From NCBI GenBank assembly GCA_008921705.1, contig VFFE01007022.1, forward strand, positions 433,738 to 497,737: a stretch of 64,000 bases of DNA. Reading direction: 5' to 3'. Within the stretch, counting starts at the first letter, position 1, and each line of letters opens with the position of its first letter. The position numbers and the translations under genes were made by a program. This DNA is from Burhinus oedicnemus (Eukaryota > Chordata > Aves > Charadriiformes > Burhinidae). The notes beneath the pieces were generated by a model, which was not told the origin of the DNA, ran no database searches, and was given only the letters and a program-made list of their open reading frames with translations. Positions 11,409 through 22,673 of this stretch are shown here, piece by piece.

Positions 11409-12704
11409 TTAAGGAAAAAAAGAAAACCACAAAACCAGCTGATTTATTCACATCCATTTTAAGAGAGCTACTTTGATTTTCTGTAGGTTTACAGAACAAG
11501 TTAAGTTTCAGTTATTCTACAAGGTCATCTACAAAAGGCAAGCCTTTGCCTCCTAGATTTTGGTCTGAGCATACAGTAAACATCATTAGAAGTTCTGTGA
11601 AATTTTATATTAAGAAGTACTTTTAAGTGAAAATACAAATTTCAGCCCTGAATATAAAAAGACGTAAGTTAAGCCCATTATTTCACTGAAGCAAAACACA
11701 CACTTAATAAGTGTTAAGTATTTGAGAAATTTGTCCTAATGTTTACTATTCTACTTTTGCTTATAGGCAAAATCTCGATTTTAGACAACCAAGCTAGAAA
11801 CATTGGATTTTTGTTTTAAAATGTTGCTAGTTGAGAACTGAAGTTTAAAATTTATCCTTACGAGGAAATGTCTGCCTTAAAACAGGCCAGGACTTTTCAA
11901 AATTGTTTTTATTTTTCAATTAAGTGACCTAAGTCTCTCCATTTTGTTTATACTTGCAACAAAGATAGTCGAAATTTTTTTGGTGTGGGTGGGGGTTTTT
12001 TTTGGCTTGGGTTTTTTGTTTTTGTTTTTTTGTTTGTTTGTTTGTTTTGTATTTTGTATTTTTGGTTGGGAATTTTGTTTGTTTTAAGCATACTCTGTTT
12101 TGGCATTCTGCAACACTGGAGCTCCTAACACCAGGCCTGGAGGAGTATTTCACAGGCCGAGACGAACACACAACAGTTCTCCCCAATAGACCAAGTTTTC
12201 CTGTTTTAACCCTGTAACTTTACTGTCGCTACACCTGATGCTAAACGACACTGCAGGACATGCTGCATCCTATTTCTTTAACCCTATCCCTGTTACCCAG
12301 CCAGGCACCATCTTCCTGTACCGTTGGTCGCATCCTTATGGAGCACTTGTCCCTCTTGCGCCCAGCTGCAAGCGCCCTCACGCTGACCTTACCCAACTTC
12401 GTCCGTAAAACCACGGTGAGCTGTGCAATAAAGCCTTTCTCTGCAGGAACGACGGCTTTGCAGGACGCCTATTACAGCCAGTGTTCGGGGAACACTAATA
12501 GCGTTTTCTGTGACAGGTACAGTCTTAGGTAAGACCTAAAGTGCGAGCCCGCGGCTCACCATTCTTCTGGATTGCCGCTAACAGAGTTCCAACCATAACT
12601 ATGAGGTACCTAAAACAACCTACTGAATTCTTAAGTATTTCTCTTGCAGCCTTTATTCACATTAAAACGTGTATACGGGAGAATAAGGCTATTTAAAGCT
12701 GCTT
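11409..12704 (-). other. HMGCS1: HMGCS1 5'-leader intron with a T/TTTG-rich tract
   Basis: Unique AT-rich sequence upstream of the first coding exon. It contains a low-complexity (TTTG)n/T-rich tract at about 11975-12075. ORFs on both strands over that tract are low-complexity artefacts. No gene seen. Confidence 0.6.
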
Positions 12705-12705
12705 A

Positions 12706-12707
12706 CC
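12706..12707 (-). other. Candidate splice donor of an alternative HMGCS1 leader exon (about 12.7 kb)
   Basis: On the minus strand the edge of the inner CpG island reads GCGCTTCG|GTAAGC, with the exon side at 12707. It could end a noncoding leader exon spliced to the acceptor at 11407. No transcript evidence; a consensus match only. Confidence 0.3.
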
Positions 12708-12885
12708 GAAGCGCTGCGGAACAGCCGTACAGCGCACCGCCGCGGTTTTAAGCGAAACGACCGATTTCGCGTTGTTTGCGTACCCCGCTGCCACCCCAGC
12801 CACGCTGCCGCGGCCCGACGGGGGCCTCTTCTCCCTTCTTCCCTGTCACGAAGCTCTTCACCTCAGGCGACCGCCGCCCCGCCCT

Positions 12886-12921
12886 CGCTGAGGGCGCTGA
12901 GGGCGCTGAGGGCGCTGAGGG
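12886..12921. repeat. Four tandem copies of a 9-bp unit (CGCTGAGGG)
   Basis: Units at 12886, 12895, 12904 and 12913, all identical, inside the inner CpG island. Confidence 0.95.
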
Positions 12922-13149
12922 CGGCGGGTTCCCCCCCCTCCCCCCCGCCTCAAGGTTACCCGTGACCCGGCCGAGGAGACAGGGAGGAGACACCGGGGTG
13001 GGATGGGGAGGGGTCCACGCCGCGTCCCACCCGCAACGCGGGCCCACCACAAGGCGGAACCCGATCACCTCCCCGCCTCACACCACCGCGGACCCCGGGG
13101 CCCTTACACGTTGCGGAATCCCATGGCCGCCTTACCGGCGGGGAGGACG

Positions 13150-13193
13150 GCGCATGCGCGCTGCGGCGGCCGGAGCGGGCAGTGCGCAGGCGC
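13150..13193. promoter_or_regulatory. Two NRF1-type sites
   Basis: GCGCATGCGC at 13150-13159 is a perfect NRF1 palindrome, and GCGCAGGCGC at 13184-13193 is a near match. Both lie just upstream, on the HMGCS1 strand, of the donor at 13136. Confidence 0.6.
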
Positions 13194-13219
13194 GGGCAGA
13201 TGGCCCCGCCTCCCTGGGG

Positions 13220-13280
13220 GATAGCCACGCCCCCGGAGGGATGGCCACGCCCCTCCTGGAGATCGCCCCGCCCCTCCCCG
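13220..13280. promoter_or_regulatory. Three phased GC/KLF boxes
   Basis: Three diverged units of 20-21 bp beginning GAT at 13220, 13240 and 13261. They carry CCACGCCC (13225), CCACGCCC (13245) and CCCCGCCC (13266), about two helical turns apart. These are typical Sp1/KLF sites. Confidence 0.5.
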
Positions 13281-13357
13281 GGGGTGCGGGCAGGACCGGG
13301 CAGCGACGGCGCGGCGGAGCCGCGACGGCGCTGCCCGGTCCTGCCCGCACCCCCGGG
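13277..13357. repeat. 81-bp near-perfect inverted repeat (hairpin/cruciform)
   Basis: Arms 13277-13315 and 13319-13357 are reverse complements at 37 of 39 positions, with a 3-base loop (GGA). The outer 29 bp of each arm (13277-13305 and 13329-13357) match perfectly. Mismatches are at 13306/13328 and 13309/13325. It is extremely GC-rich. Confidence 0.95.
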
Positions 13358-13379
13358 AGCGTCGAGGCGGTGACAAGGT

Positions 13380-14820
13380 TGTTTCTTTAACCCCCTTGCA
13401 GGATAAAACCCCAGCAGCACCGTGAAAGCCAAAAAAAAAAAAAAAAAACCTCAAAAAAATTAAAACCCACCAGCACCCAAAATTCCTGGGTTTTGGGAGA
13501 CACGTTGCACCCCAAATCTGCACAGGCACTCTAGGCGGAGAAGGAGGATGCTTTCCAGCTCCCTGTATGAATGCAGGCAGGCCTGCGACATCCCAAGGTA
13601 CCAGCTGCCTTAAGATGTCCAGCTCCCTTTCTGGCACAAAACACCTCATTTTCTTCAAAAGAGGACAAAAAGGAAACACAGATCACTGCCGGCTCAGTGC
13701 AGTGTCTGGCAGCCACCCCAGGGGTGAGCCTTGTACCCAGAGCAGAGCTCATTTATGCTCCCAGAGCCAGAAAGCTGAAAGTTGGAGGCTGCAGAGACTC
13801 TTAGAGGCTTAATTTTATTTAAGTGATACACCAAAAGGCAACGCATGCAGTACGTAACGCACTTGACCTGTAATAGACATAGGACAACAGTGGCTTTTAA
13901 CCGGGCGGTGAATTATTAGGAAACTCAGTATGCCAAAAGCATTTGCACTATTGGCGAGGGCTGAGGAAAACACTCTGCTCTGTGCTTGCTCCTGACAGAA
14001 CCTCGAGATCAGAACTGGCATCTAAGTCATATTACTCGCTGCGGTTCTCTCATCAGAAAACTTTCTGCAGGAGACAACTAAAGGGAGGCTCTTCCTATGG
14101 TATTCTCACGGCTCACCCAACACCAAACTCACCAAATACGCCTAACATAGCGGCCGTCGGGGCTATCAGGCTGTACCGCAATGAAAAACATTGCTTTATG
14201 AGCTTGCTTTCGTCACTGAAGAAACCAGGATACTTGACATCTTAAGTCAGTCGGTCATTACAGGAAAAAATTTATTTACTTGATGTAAAACAGCCTTTTG
14301 TCCTCCTGGTCAAACAACATCCCATCATCGAGTTTTTACTGAAAGAGTACTCAAAAGTAAGGTTTCTTTAAAAAGACTGAGAATCCCAAATGCTTTAATA
14401 TATAAAAAATGAGAAATCTGCTTTATTTTGTGTCTCCTTAAGATTGTGTAGGGAATGAGTGAGCAGCATAAAAGACGCACCTCTTTCTCCTAGTGTTGCC
14501 AGAAATACGTTCTCCAACAGCAACTGGTGGCTTTCCTTGTCTTTGTTAAGAATTTGAGAATATTCTGTCAATAATTTGACTTTATTATTTCCCACTTAAG
14601 TTTTTAATTCACACAGAAGACTTGACTGAAAGTTAGAAATCAAGCCCCCAGCCTGTCTGGTAGAAGCGACGGATTTGGTGACTGCCTTTGGTGTTTTACC
14701 TCTGGAGGACCTGGGGAAGAGACTTTGATGGTGACAGCACAGCCGCTTCAGGCTGATTTTTTGGAAGTTAAACAGCGATGGTCTGGCAGCTTCAGCTACG
14801 TCATCACCTAGTCATCCCCG
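13380..14820. other. Spacer between the two CpG islands
   Basis: Contains an A-run near 13431-13448 and otherwise unique sequence. Short ORFs have no recognisable product. If the outer island is the HMGCS1 promoter, this is leader intron. Confidence 0.6.
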
Positions 14821-15414
14821 TAGAGCGGAAAGGTTTACAGGTCCCAAGCATGGGCGAGACGCCCGTCACGCCACAGGCGGTGGCTGCCTCCACCCGTGCG
14901 TGAACGTGGCACCCCCGCAACCCGCTCACCTCCCGGCTGACAGGATGCGACGACGTGGGAAACTGGCAAAATGCGTCAAAACACCAAACGGCAGAGACGG
15001 TACCGTGAACTCATCCGTGAGGACCCACCCGCCGCGCCTTCCCTCCCGCCGGCTGCGCCCCCGGGCACATCCGAGACAGGGACCCCCTCAGCAGCACGGG
15101 TGGGTGCCGGGATGCCCACGCCCCTGCGACAATCGCCATCACGAAAGAAGGCGACGGCACCCCTGGGGGCAGCACCCGGCCGCCTTCGCCCTGCGCGACA
15201 GGGGGGTGGCGTGGGCAGGAGGGGGCACGCCCGCCCCACCCTCCCCGGCTTGGGTGGATGCTTCTGTCGCGACACTGAGAGGCGACACGCCGAGGGGACC
15301 ACCACTTTCAGGCTTCTTCGCGGCCCCCGAGGCGGGGGCAGAGTCCCGAAGCAGCCACCCAACACCGCCCATCCGCCCGGGGGGCTTCCCGGCCCGGCGT
15401 GCGGGCGGGAGGGC

Positions 15415-15451
15415 ACCCACGTTAAGAGGGACCCACGTTAAGAGGGACCCA
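15415..15451. repeat. 16-bp tandem repeat, 2.3 copies
   Basis: The unit ACCCACGTTAAGAGGG is at 15415-15430 and 15431-15446, followed by a partial copy. Confidence 0.9.
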
Positions 15452-15459
15452 TACATGCC

Positions 15460-15530
15460 TCTTTGTTTTTTCTTTCCTCCTTTTTTCCTCTTTTTTTTTT
15501 TTCTTTTTCCTTTTTTCCTCCCTCACCCAA
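15460..15530. repeat. Polypyrimidine tract
   Basis: About 70 bases of almost pure C/T on the plus strand, with T runs up to 13. It is low complexity; the phenylalanine-rich ORFs over it are artefacts. Confidence 0.85.
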
Positions 15531-15759
15531 GCCCTTGCCGCACTGCAGGCACTATGCATTTCAAACGCGCTTGCACCCACTGAAAACACCGCTACCAGCC
15601 ATGCCCACCTACTCCCAAGCCCCGCGGACGGCTCCGCAGCCCCTCCGCCCCACGCGTGCTTCCCCCACGACGGCTCCTCCGCGCTCCCCGCCGCGGCTCA
15701 ATGGAGAGGCGGGAGTCGCCGTCCAGCCCAAGGACCTCCGTGTGCCAAGCTGCCCTCAC

Positions 15760-15830
15760 CTGTCGGAGGCGATGGCTCCCGGTGTCGCTCGCCGCTCCGC
15801 GCCCTCGCCTGCTGGCACGCACGGAGGAAA
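15760..15830 (-). other. HMGCS1: Candidate HMGCS1 noncoding exon 1
   Basis: The minus-strand segment ends in the strong donor CGACAG|GTGAGG (15760/15759). It begins roughly 30 bp downstream of the TTTAAA box at 15856-15861. It would splice to 11406, directly or through an inner-island exon. Inferred from motifs and spacing only. Confidence 0.45.
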
Positions 15831-15855
15831 ACACGGGGCGCCGGCGTGCGGCGCC

Positions 15856-15861
15856 TTTAAA
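15856..15861 (-). promoter_or_regulatory. TATA-like box
   Basis: TTTAAA in an otherwise GC-rich stretch, about 30 bp upstream of the candidate start near 15830 on the HMGCS1 strand. Confidence 0.4.
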
Positions 15862-15912
15862 CAGCCCCGCTGCCCGGGCTCCGGCCCGCGCCCTGAGCGG
15901 CATTTCCCCGCG

Positions 15913-16091
15913 CCAATCACAGCTGCTACCGCCCAGGTCCCGCCCGCCGGCCGGCCCGCAGCTGGTGGAGAAGGCGGGGGGAATGGTGTGAGAAAGTGAC
16001 GCGGCGTGGCCAGAGGGCAGAGCGCCAATGAGGACGCGGCAGAGGCGGCGGGCGCTCAATGGGAGCCGAGCGGAGCGCGGGGACAGCCAAT
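15913..16091. promoter_or_regulatory. Three CCAAT boxes with SRE-like and CRE-like motifs
   Basis: CCAAT at 15913-15917, 16025-16029 and 16087-16091, all inverted (ATTGG) relative to HMGCS1. Between them, on the minus strand, is CTCACACCAT (15992-15983), an 8/9 match to the SREBP consensus TCACNCCAC. On the plus strand there is a TGACG CRE half-site at 15997-16001. SREBP, NF-Y and CREB co-regulation of HMGCS1 is established in mammals; use of these particular sites is inference. Confidence 0.45.
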
Positions 16092-16157
16092 GGGAGCGCG
16101 CTGCCGACCGCGGGTGAGAGTAGGACGGCTGCCGGTCCCCGGCGAGGCCAGCGGGCG

Positions 16158-16170
16158 GTTGCCTGGCAAC
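16158..16170. promoter_or_regulatory. RFX X-box
   Basis: GTTGCCTGGCAAC has two perfect half-sites (GTTGCC/GGCAAC) around one base, matching the RFX consensus GTTRCC-N0-3-RGYAAC. Confidence 0.6.
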
Positions 16171-16420
16171 GCGAGGCGGGGCCAGCCCGGCCCCGGCGAG
16201 GGCCGCCCGGCCTGTCGCCTCGGCCCCGGCCCGGGGGTCCCGGCGGCCCCCCAGGGCTGAGACCGGGCGCGGAGGCCGGCGGGTGAGGGGCTGGGAGGCA
16301 GCGGCGGCGGGCTGAGAGGAGCCGCGGGGCTCTTGGGGGCGGCGAGGCCGTGAGGCGCGGGGCGAGGCGGGCGGGGGCCTGCGGGGAGCAGCAGGCCTTG
16401 GCGCAGGTAGGGCAGCCCCG

Positions 16421-19400
16421 CTCCTTGGGCCTGTGACACCTCACTTGCCTGTGCAAGGTCCCATGGCGGGCCAGGATGAGGCACCGCACCCGGGGCGTGC
16501 ACGGGGGCTCTGCCAGCGAAATGGCTTCACGGAGGATGCGATGTCTCGTCCTGCCTGCCACAGATCTGCCCGTAACTGTCTCTTCCCAGCTTGTTAAATC
16601 CACAGCGTGCCAAGCCATATCTCACGCTGTTACTGTTATTTGGCAAATCGACAGTTAGCTAATGTATGGGTTTCACATGCCAACCTCTGTAGCTTTTAGG
16701 TGCCGTGATGATCTGTATCCAGCTAATCCACTGCTGCGGAGGTTCGTGAGGAGTCCTCCCTGCCAGTGCTGGGAGTACAAACCTTTGTTGCAGATGGGAA
16801 ACTACTGGATAAAAGTCACAGGCAAATTTGAAAGCCTGGATAATTTGGTTGTAAAACACTGCTCAAGTCAAAGAGGTACACTCCCTTAGCAGGTGGTGTC
16901 AGGTTCTGTGAGATTTGATTGCTCCAGCTAGCAGAAAACAACACCTTGCTCACCTCACACAGTGTCAGGGTGTTAAAATGGTGTTATTTCCACCATCTTA
17001 GGGGCAGGTAAAAGTAATGCAAAAGAAAGGGAAAAACTGTCATTGAAACTGTTAACTCCTATCATGTTTGTTCGATCTGTTTTGAACTTGTAACTGTTCT
17101 GCTATCGTCATATAAAATCACAGATATGTGATTAATTCTTTGTAGTGCAAGGATTGAGAAACACTACTGAGAAATTGAGAAGTTTTGTTTGCGTGTGTTA
17201 CCCTGCAGTGTTCTGATAAACTTAGCCAGTCTGTGTACAAGCCAGTTCTGTTTGTAGTTCCAAAAAAACACGTGGACAAAATGCAAACTGAATGAGTGAT
17301 GGCATAGTTACATCATGTAGATACGCTGTTATCTTCTGTGCCTACAGACACCAAATGGACTTGTTAGAAAAGTTGAACTTCAGCTCTGGGAATCTGAAAC
17401 TTCAATTCCTCCTTCTTTTCCCATTCTACCACAAAACAAACAAACAAACAAAACAAAACAAAAAAAACCCACTCAAAACCCCAAAACAAACAAAAAAAAA
17501 ACCAAACCAAAACCAGAACTGTGTCATTGTTCTAGACTTCAAAATAGGTTCCTAATGCCAGCCTTTCATGAGATGCTTTGGTGGCAAAATGTTTCCTGAC
17601 ATTGGGGTACTTGGACTGTTCTGGCTTTAGAAAAGAGCAGACGCTCAGGAGGAGGTGAAGCAGTTGAGTTTGCGGGAGCCGTGAGTGCACCGCGAGACCT
17701 TGCAGCCCCTTCCCTGCTTCCTGGGGCTCAGCTGCCTGGGCACAAGGCCGGCTCTGGTACCACGTGCTCACGTAGCCTGGGATGGGGCTGCAGCGAAAAG
17801 AGCTGCGTGACGAGGAGCTGTGAGGAGACTCCTCGGTGGCCTCTTCCCCTTCTCTTGGGAGCTGTGTTCAAATTTCGGCCCCTGCCTGAGCAGCGCCGCG
17901 GGTGTGCCTGTGCCTGGCTACGTCCCTTGCTGATCCTGACCCACTGACTTGACTTCCCAGCTTCACCTCCAACCTGCTCATCACTACAGACTTGTCCGGA
18001 AACCTGGACTCTTGGCTGACCCCGCTTGCCATCACTGGCCCTGCTCTGCTTTTTTGTTTGGGCACGGTGAGAGTGTGCCCTTGTCAGTGAGGTCACTGCC
18101 CTGCCTGCCTTGTTGTCACATTCTGCTCCTGGCTTACCCTCCCTTGCAGAGCAGCCTGTCCCTGCTGCTGCCTGGCAGCTGGAATCTGCTCACCTGTAAG
18201 CCTGCACTTACATAGTGTTGGGGTTTTTGTTCTGATAAATGTCGTATTTGCTTTCAAAATGGTAAAGGCAGAATTGGTTTTTGCAATTTTTTTTTTTGGT
18301 ATGTAGTCAACAATAAATGCAGATGTAAATAGCAATCTTCTTATCTTTATTACATCTTCACAGATTTGGTCAAAAAAAGGTGCCAAAATAACTATGATTA
18401 GCCTGGGGAGATGATCCATATTTTTGCTTTCTTTTCCATGGTCCATGGTACAAGATGATGAGTGACGTCTGGTAGTCTTTGACGTCAGCTTTCTGTGTTG
18501 TAGAAGATCATATGACATCGACATGCACAAAATCATTGCTATTAATTTAAAATCATGTACTTGCAAAAAAAAGCTCCCACCAAATTAACCACCTATAGCG
18601 AATAAAATAACTGTGTTCTCCTATTGTGCCGGTACTGAAGTGCATTTAAAGATTACACCCTGCAGATGGTAAAGGAAAGCTAAAAGGTAAAATGTGACAG
18701 ATAGTTACTGGATTTTCAGGATTTTAAAACTGAGGTCAAGGACACAATGCAGTCCCAGTTTTTTAATAATTGTCTAAGTTAAATTCAGCGACCAGGTATC
18801 TAATCTATGCTGCTAAAAGCAATGTGTTTTTCTCCTCAGGATGTTTCTGAATCCAGATGCTAATTTAAATTTACATCAAGTCCAAATGTCCTCCTCTTGC
18901 AGATTAGTTTGATGACTAATTCTTTATAGCCTAAGATCTACTACTTTTTCGTATTAATCAGTGCAATTTATTTTATAGTTGTTGTCAACAGCATTATTCT
19001 TTTTATTCAGCTTTATGATGCTCCTATCTGCTTTTCCTGTCACTGTGTGTATTGCAAACTATTATTTCTTCACAAGAAAGGATCTGCCTATACTGCTATT
19101 GCATTAGACTACAATTGCTTTACATTAATTTCTCGGAAAGATTGCAGTAATAAAATTTGTTGTTGGTGACTCTTGTTCCAGACCTCTTAGGTAATTAATT
19201 ATAGTCCTCTAACGAAATTACACTCCAGACATGTGATTGCCACTATTTCCAGTCCAGCTTGTGAGAATGCAGGTCATTTTCCTTCACGGCTCTAGACCGT
19301 AACCAATCTGTCCAGTGAAATTTTTCAATCGAGGCTGTATTCAGTAATTTGGACTAATGTACCAAAATGAATGCTGCGCCTTGGTAACCTTAGAACCAGA

Positions 19401-22400
19401 AACCTGAGAAAGGAGAGGTCCATTTAGTAAAGATGGTATTACCGGAGAAACTCAGCGTAACTCAGAATAGCCTGGGAGCAGAAACCTGCTCAGATGCTGC
19501 TAGTGAGAGGACAAACACACTTCCTCTTTCCCTGTTAAAATGCAGTCAGTTTTGATAAAAGAGGAGTTTGAATTTGAGTCTCTGTCACCATTTTTCAGCT
19601 GTGTAAAAGTGGGTGGGATCTCCTAATCCCGTACTGTTTTGAAAGAAAAGTGTTTGCTGTTCGATGGCTCCCCTCCACTTCTAGTTTTAAGCCAGTGTAT
19701 CAAACTTAGGGTGCTGGTTTTGTCTCAATAGACCCAATAGGTTCTTTGCTTTTGTTTAAGAATTCTTAACCAATTCCATCTGTGACTTTTTTTTCCTAAA
19801 GCCACCTAGAGAAATAGAGACTGTCATATTAGGTTAAGTTAATAACTCTTAAAATAAATGAAACAGCGAGACAATTAAAGCTGTTTCTTAAACTGTTTAA
19901 GAGTGAATTTATTGGAAATTTCAAGAATATTAATTCCAGGCCTAATTTGGATTTAACTCAAGGGGAGCTACACTTCTAAGTCACTAAAATACTCACTGGG
20001 GTTTTCAGATGCAGCCAACTACATCTTTAGGTGCCTAAACCCATTGAAAAAAGAGCTTTAGCCAGCATTTTCAGGGAAAACAAAGTCATGTGCCATAATA
20101 ATCTCATCCACAAAACAAGATGTTGAGATGACTTTACTGAAAAAGTATTGATTTTATTTTGTTGCCAAGTACAAAATAGCAAAGGTCAAAAATAATGCTC
20201 AGGTGCAGAGAGTGTGAGGTCACCTAAGTGAAGGCTTGGAAACTGGAAGGTTTTTTCTTTTGCGTATTTGCGTGTCAGGGTTCAGGGATAAATGAAACTG
20301 TACCAGACAGTCAATCTTTCAAGTGCTGTTTTGATACTTCATATACCAATATCACAAAAGAAAGTTTTTTAGATTGAATTACTACTATTCAATTCCCAAA
20401 AGAATGCACAGGAACCCAAACTTGAAACACACTTGGCAGCTGGGTGAGGACTTCTGTCATCTCATAATCTCCCAATTTGATCTACCGAATCCAAGAGAAC
20501 CTGTTAGAAGATAACACACACTCTGCAGAACTGGGAGATGTAAATAAACCTATCAAAGCCGGTCTTTTAAAGTATGTCCAGTGAATGCAAACATTTCAAT
20601 AGTATTTGAGTTGCAGATCTGTCTGGGTCCTAAAATATTTATAACATTGTAACAATTCCAGTTATTAACAGCTATAAAAATGCATTTAAATCACACCTTG
20701 CTGCTTTTATACAGTATGCGTAAGAGGAGGAACTGCAGCAGTGTTGTAGCTTCCAATATGAAGCTGTAATTGTTGAACGGATAAGAATCTAAGATGTGGG
20801 GGCCAGGAAAGCTGACAGTACAAAAAGAGGTCACCACGAGGCAGCAGATACTGCTCTCCAAACCGGGGAGAGAACCGCAGCTGAGCTGCGTGCTTACAGC
20901 CAGCAGAGGACAGGTCTGCAAGCCAGGACTGCGTGGAGCTTCCCAGCAGCCTGTGCCTAAACCAAGAGGGACTTCCCTTCTCTTCCCGTAACAGACTGAG
21001 TATCCAGGAATTCCCACTCTTGATGGCAGCACGGCTGTGGTCTCATCTGGAGCCACAGTTTCACTTTTTCTTATCTGTACTGCCAGCTTGACTTTGTTCC
21101 CTTCTTTCTCCAGTCTCCTAAACTTTCCCGACTTGCCTTTACCAAGTGGCAATAAATGGTTCTGTAAGTGAAACAGTCAGATGCTTCACAGGAGCCTCAG
21201 GTGTGCCTGCGTCAGCCTGGAAAGGTAGTTGCATACTCTAATCCTGTGAAATGCCGACTATCTCCAATAGAACAGGCATGGAAATTGGGGTACACTCCAT
21301 ACTTTAGTCAATACTTAGGGTACAGTCTGTACACTCAAAAGGCCACTGGTTGCATTGATGGAAAAGCTATGAGGAGCTGAGATGCCATCATAAACCCACC
21401 TAGAAACCTGTGGCTCAAGAGGGAAGCATGAAGGTAAAATCTGGAATGCAGAGCAGAACAGGAGGAGGAAAATAAAGAGAACTGCCAGAAACAGTGAGAT
21501 ACTGATACCATAGTGTAATATATTTCAGCAGTTTAGCATTCCTGGTGCTCTGGTGACCTGGGCCAGGAGGAATGGATTCTGTCTAATACCCATTTGCTGT
21601 ATCTGTGTGGTGTCCAGGCAGTGCAGCATCAGAGTGCGAATGAAATGGTGGAAAACGTGTGCCATTTCAGCTTGCATCAGCCAGGGTCACATCCTCTGCC
21701 TCCCCAGCATGCAGAACACAGCGTTCGGGAGGAAGAGTTTCTGTGCATGTTCGGAGTCAGAGAGAGCAATCCCAGCTCCTGCTCCTGGCAGAAGGCTTCC
21801 TGCGTGTCGTTTCAGCAGGCAGAGGATGGAGTAATGCCAATGTACATGGTGTACACAATATTCCCTAGAAACTGGAAGAAGAGTTAAATGAGTTGCCTCA
21901 TCTCTGTTACGAGTCTGTTGGCTCATCAGAGAAGATAACTAAGTTTCTTGTTCTCTCTTATCTGTTTTGGAAGGAGTCAGTTTCTTTCATCAGATATGCA
22001 TCTGTTGGAGGATGCTACCTATTCTCTAGTGACCTTACTACAGATGTTCATCTTTATTTTATTTAGGGAACCTATCAGCAGCTGCTTCTATCTACTGTCA
22101 TCTGCGGTGCTTTCTCCCATGTTCGCAGTACGTAGTTAGACATAACAATTACAAAACAAACACAAGAGGCAACTCTGAGGACCTAATTTAAGTCAAACGC
22201 AGTGAATGAAAACAAACAGTAATTAGTAGGGGAAGAGGAGGAAGAACAGAATTAAGCTGCTATATTAAGTATTTTTGGCTCATTAGGTAAATATTTTAAG
22301 TGTGCATCTTATGGCACTTATTCTTTTTAAGACCTGTCTCTTCTCTCCTTTGCTGCTTTCCACACGTGCATCTCTGAGGAAAAGTGCCTTTGACTGAGAT

Positions 22401-22670
22401 GGCTTTGTGGAAATATTAAATTAGTTTTAAGTTTCCAAGGAAGGAGGGAGGGAATTGGAGACTGTGCCACACAGGAGAAGGCAGTGGCGTGCAGTGGGAG
22501 GGAGGCTATGGAGCGGGTAGCCAGCCTGGCATCTTCGTTAGTCTTCAAAGAAAGGCCTTGACAGACACGTGCAATCCTCAATGCTAATTAGGAAAAATTC
22601 AGCAGAGGGTAGGAAGGACCCAGCTGAAGGATTTGAATAGGGAATGGAATGGGCAAAAGCAATAGAGATT
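16421..22670. other. Intergenic HMGCS1-CCL28
   Basis: About 6 kb of unique sequence with no recognised gene. Low complexity at 17430-17510, (AAACA)n/A-rich. A 153-codon minus ORF at 20691-21152 is unrecognised. A divergent noncoding transcript from the CpG island could run through the left part (donor at 16282/16283); this is unproven. Confidence 0.6.
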
Positions 22671-22673
22671 ATC

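Larger units (their letters stand above)
12715..13375. promoter_or_regulatory. CpG island, inner (probable promoter)
   Basis: A GC- and CpG-rich block in AT-rich surroundings. It contains a 9-bp tandem repeat (12886-12921), two NRF1-type sites, three phased GC/KLF boxes (13220-13280) and a large hairpin (13277-13357). A minus-strand donor CGCCG|GTAAGG sits at 13136/13135, so a short leader exon of HMGCS1 could start around 13150-13200. From memory, mammalian HMGCS1 has an optional noncoding exon, which would fit. The GC-rich ORFs here are not credible genes. Confidence 0.6.
14870..16420. promoter_or_regulatory. CpG island, outer (probable HMGCS1 promoter, possibly bidirectional)
   Basis: About 1.5 kb of GC- and CpG-dense sequence with a promoter core between 15760 and 16170. 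On the HMGCS1 (minus) strand it shows, from upstream to downstream, CCAAT elements, CRE- and SRE-like motifs, a further CCAAT, a TTTAAA box and an exon-like segment ending in a consensus donor. On the plus strand an X-box precedes a GC-rich segment with a donor at 16282/16283. Long ORFs here (14900-15583, 15926-16618 and others) overlap in several frames and reflect a lack of AT-rich stops. Confidence 0.65.

Noticed and set aside
12776..13679. GC-rich ORFs of 106-204 codons in the inner CpG island
   Set aside because: Same reason; they read through the 9-bp repeat and the palindrome.
14900..15583. 227-codon ORF and several overlapping GC-rich ORFs on both strands (14900-16618)
   Set aside because: Open in many frames at once because CpG-island DNA lacks stops; Pro/Arg/Gly/Ala composition, ending in a poly-Phe stretch from the polypyrimidine tract.
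20691..21152. 153-codon minus ORF
   Set aside because: No recognised motif and expected by chance in 64 kb; not called as a gene.
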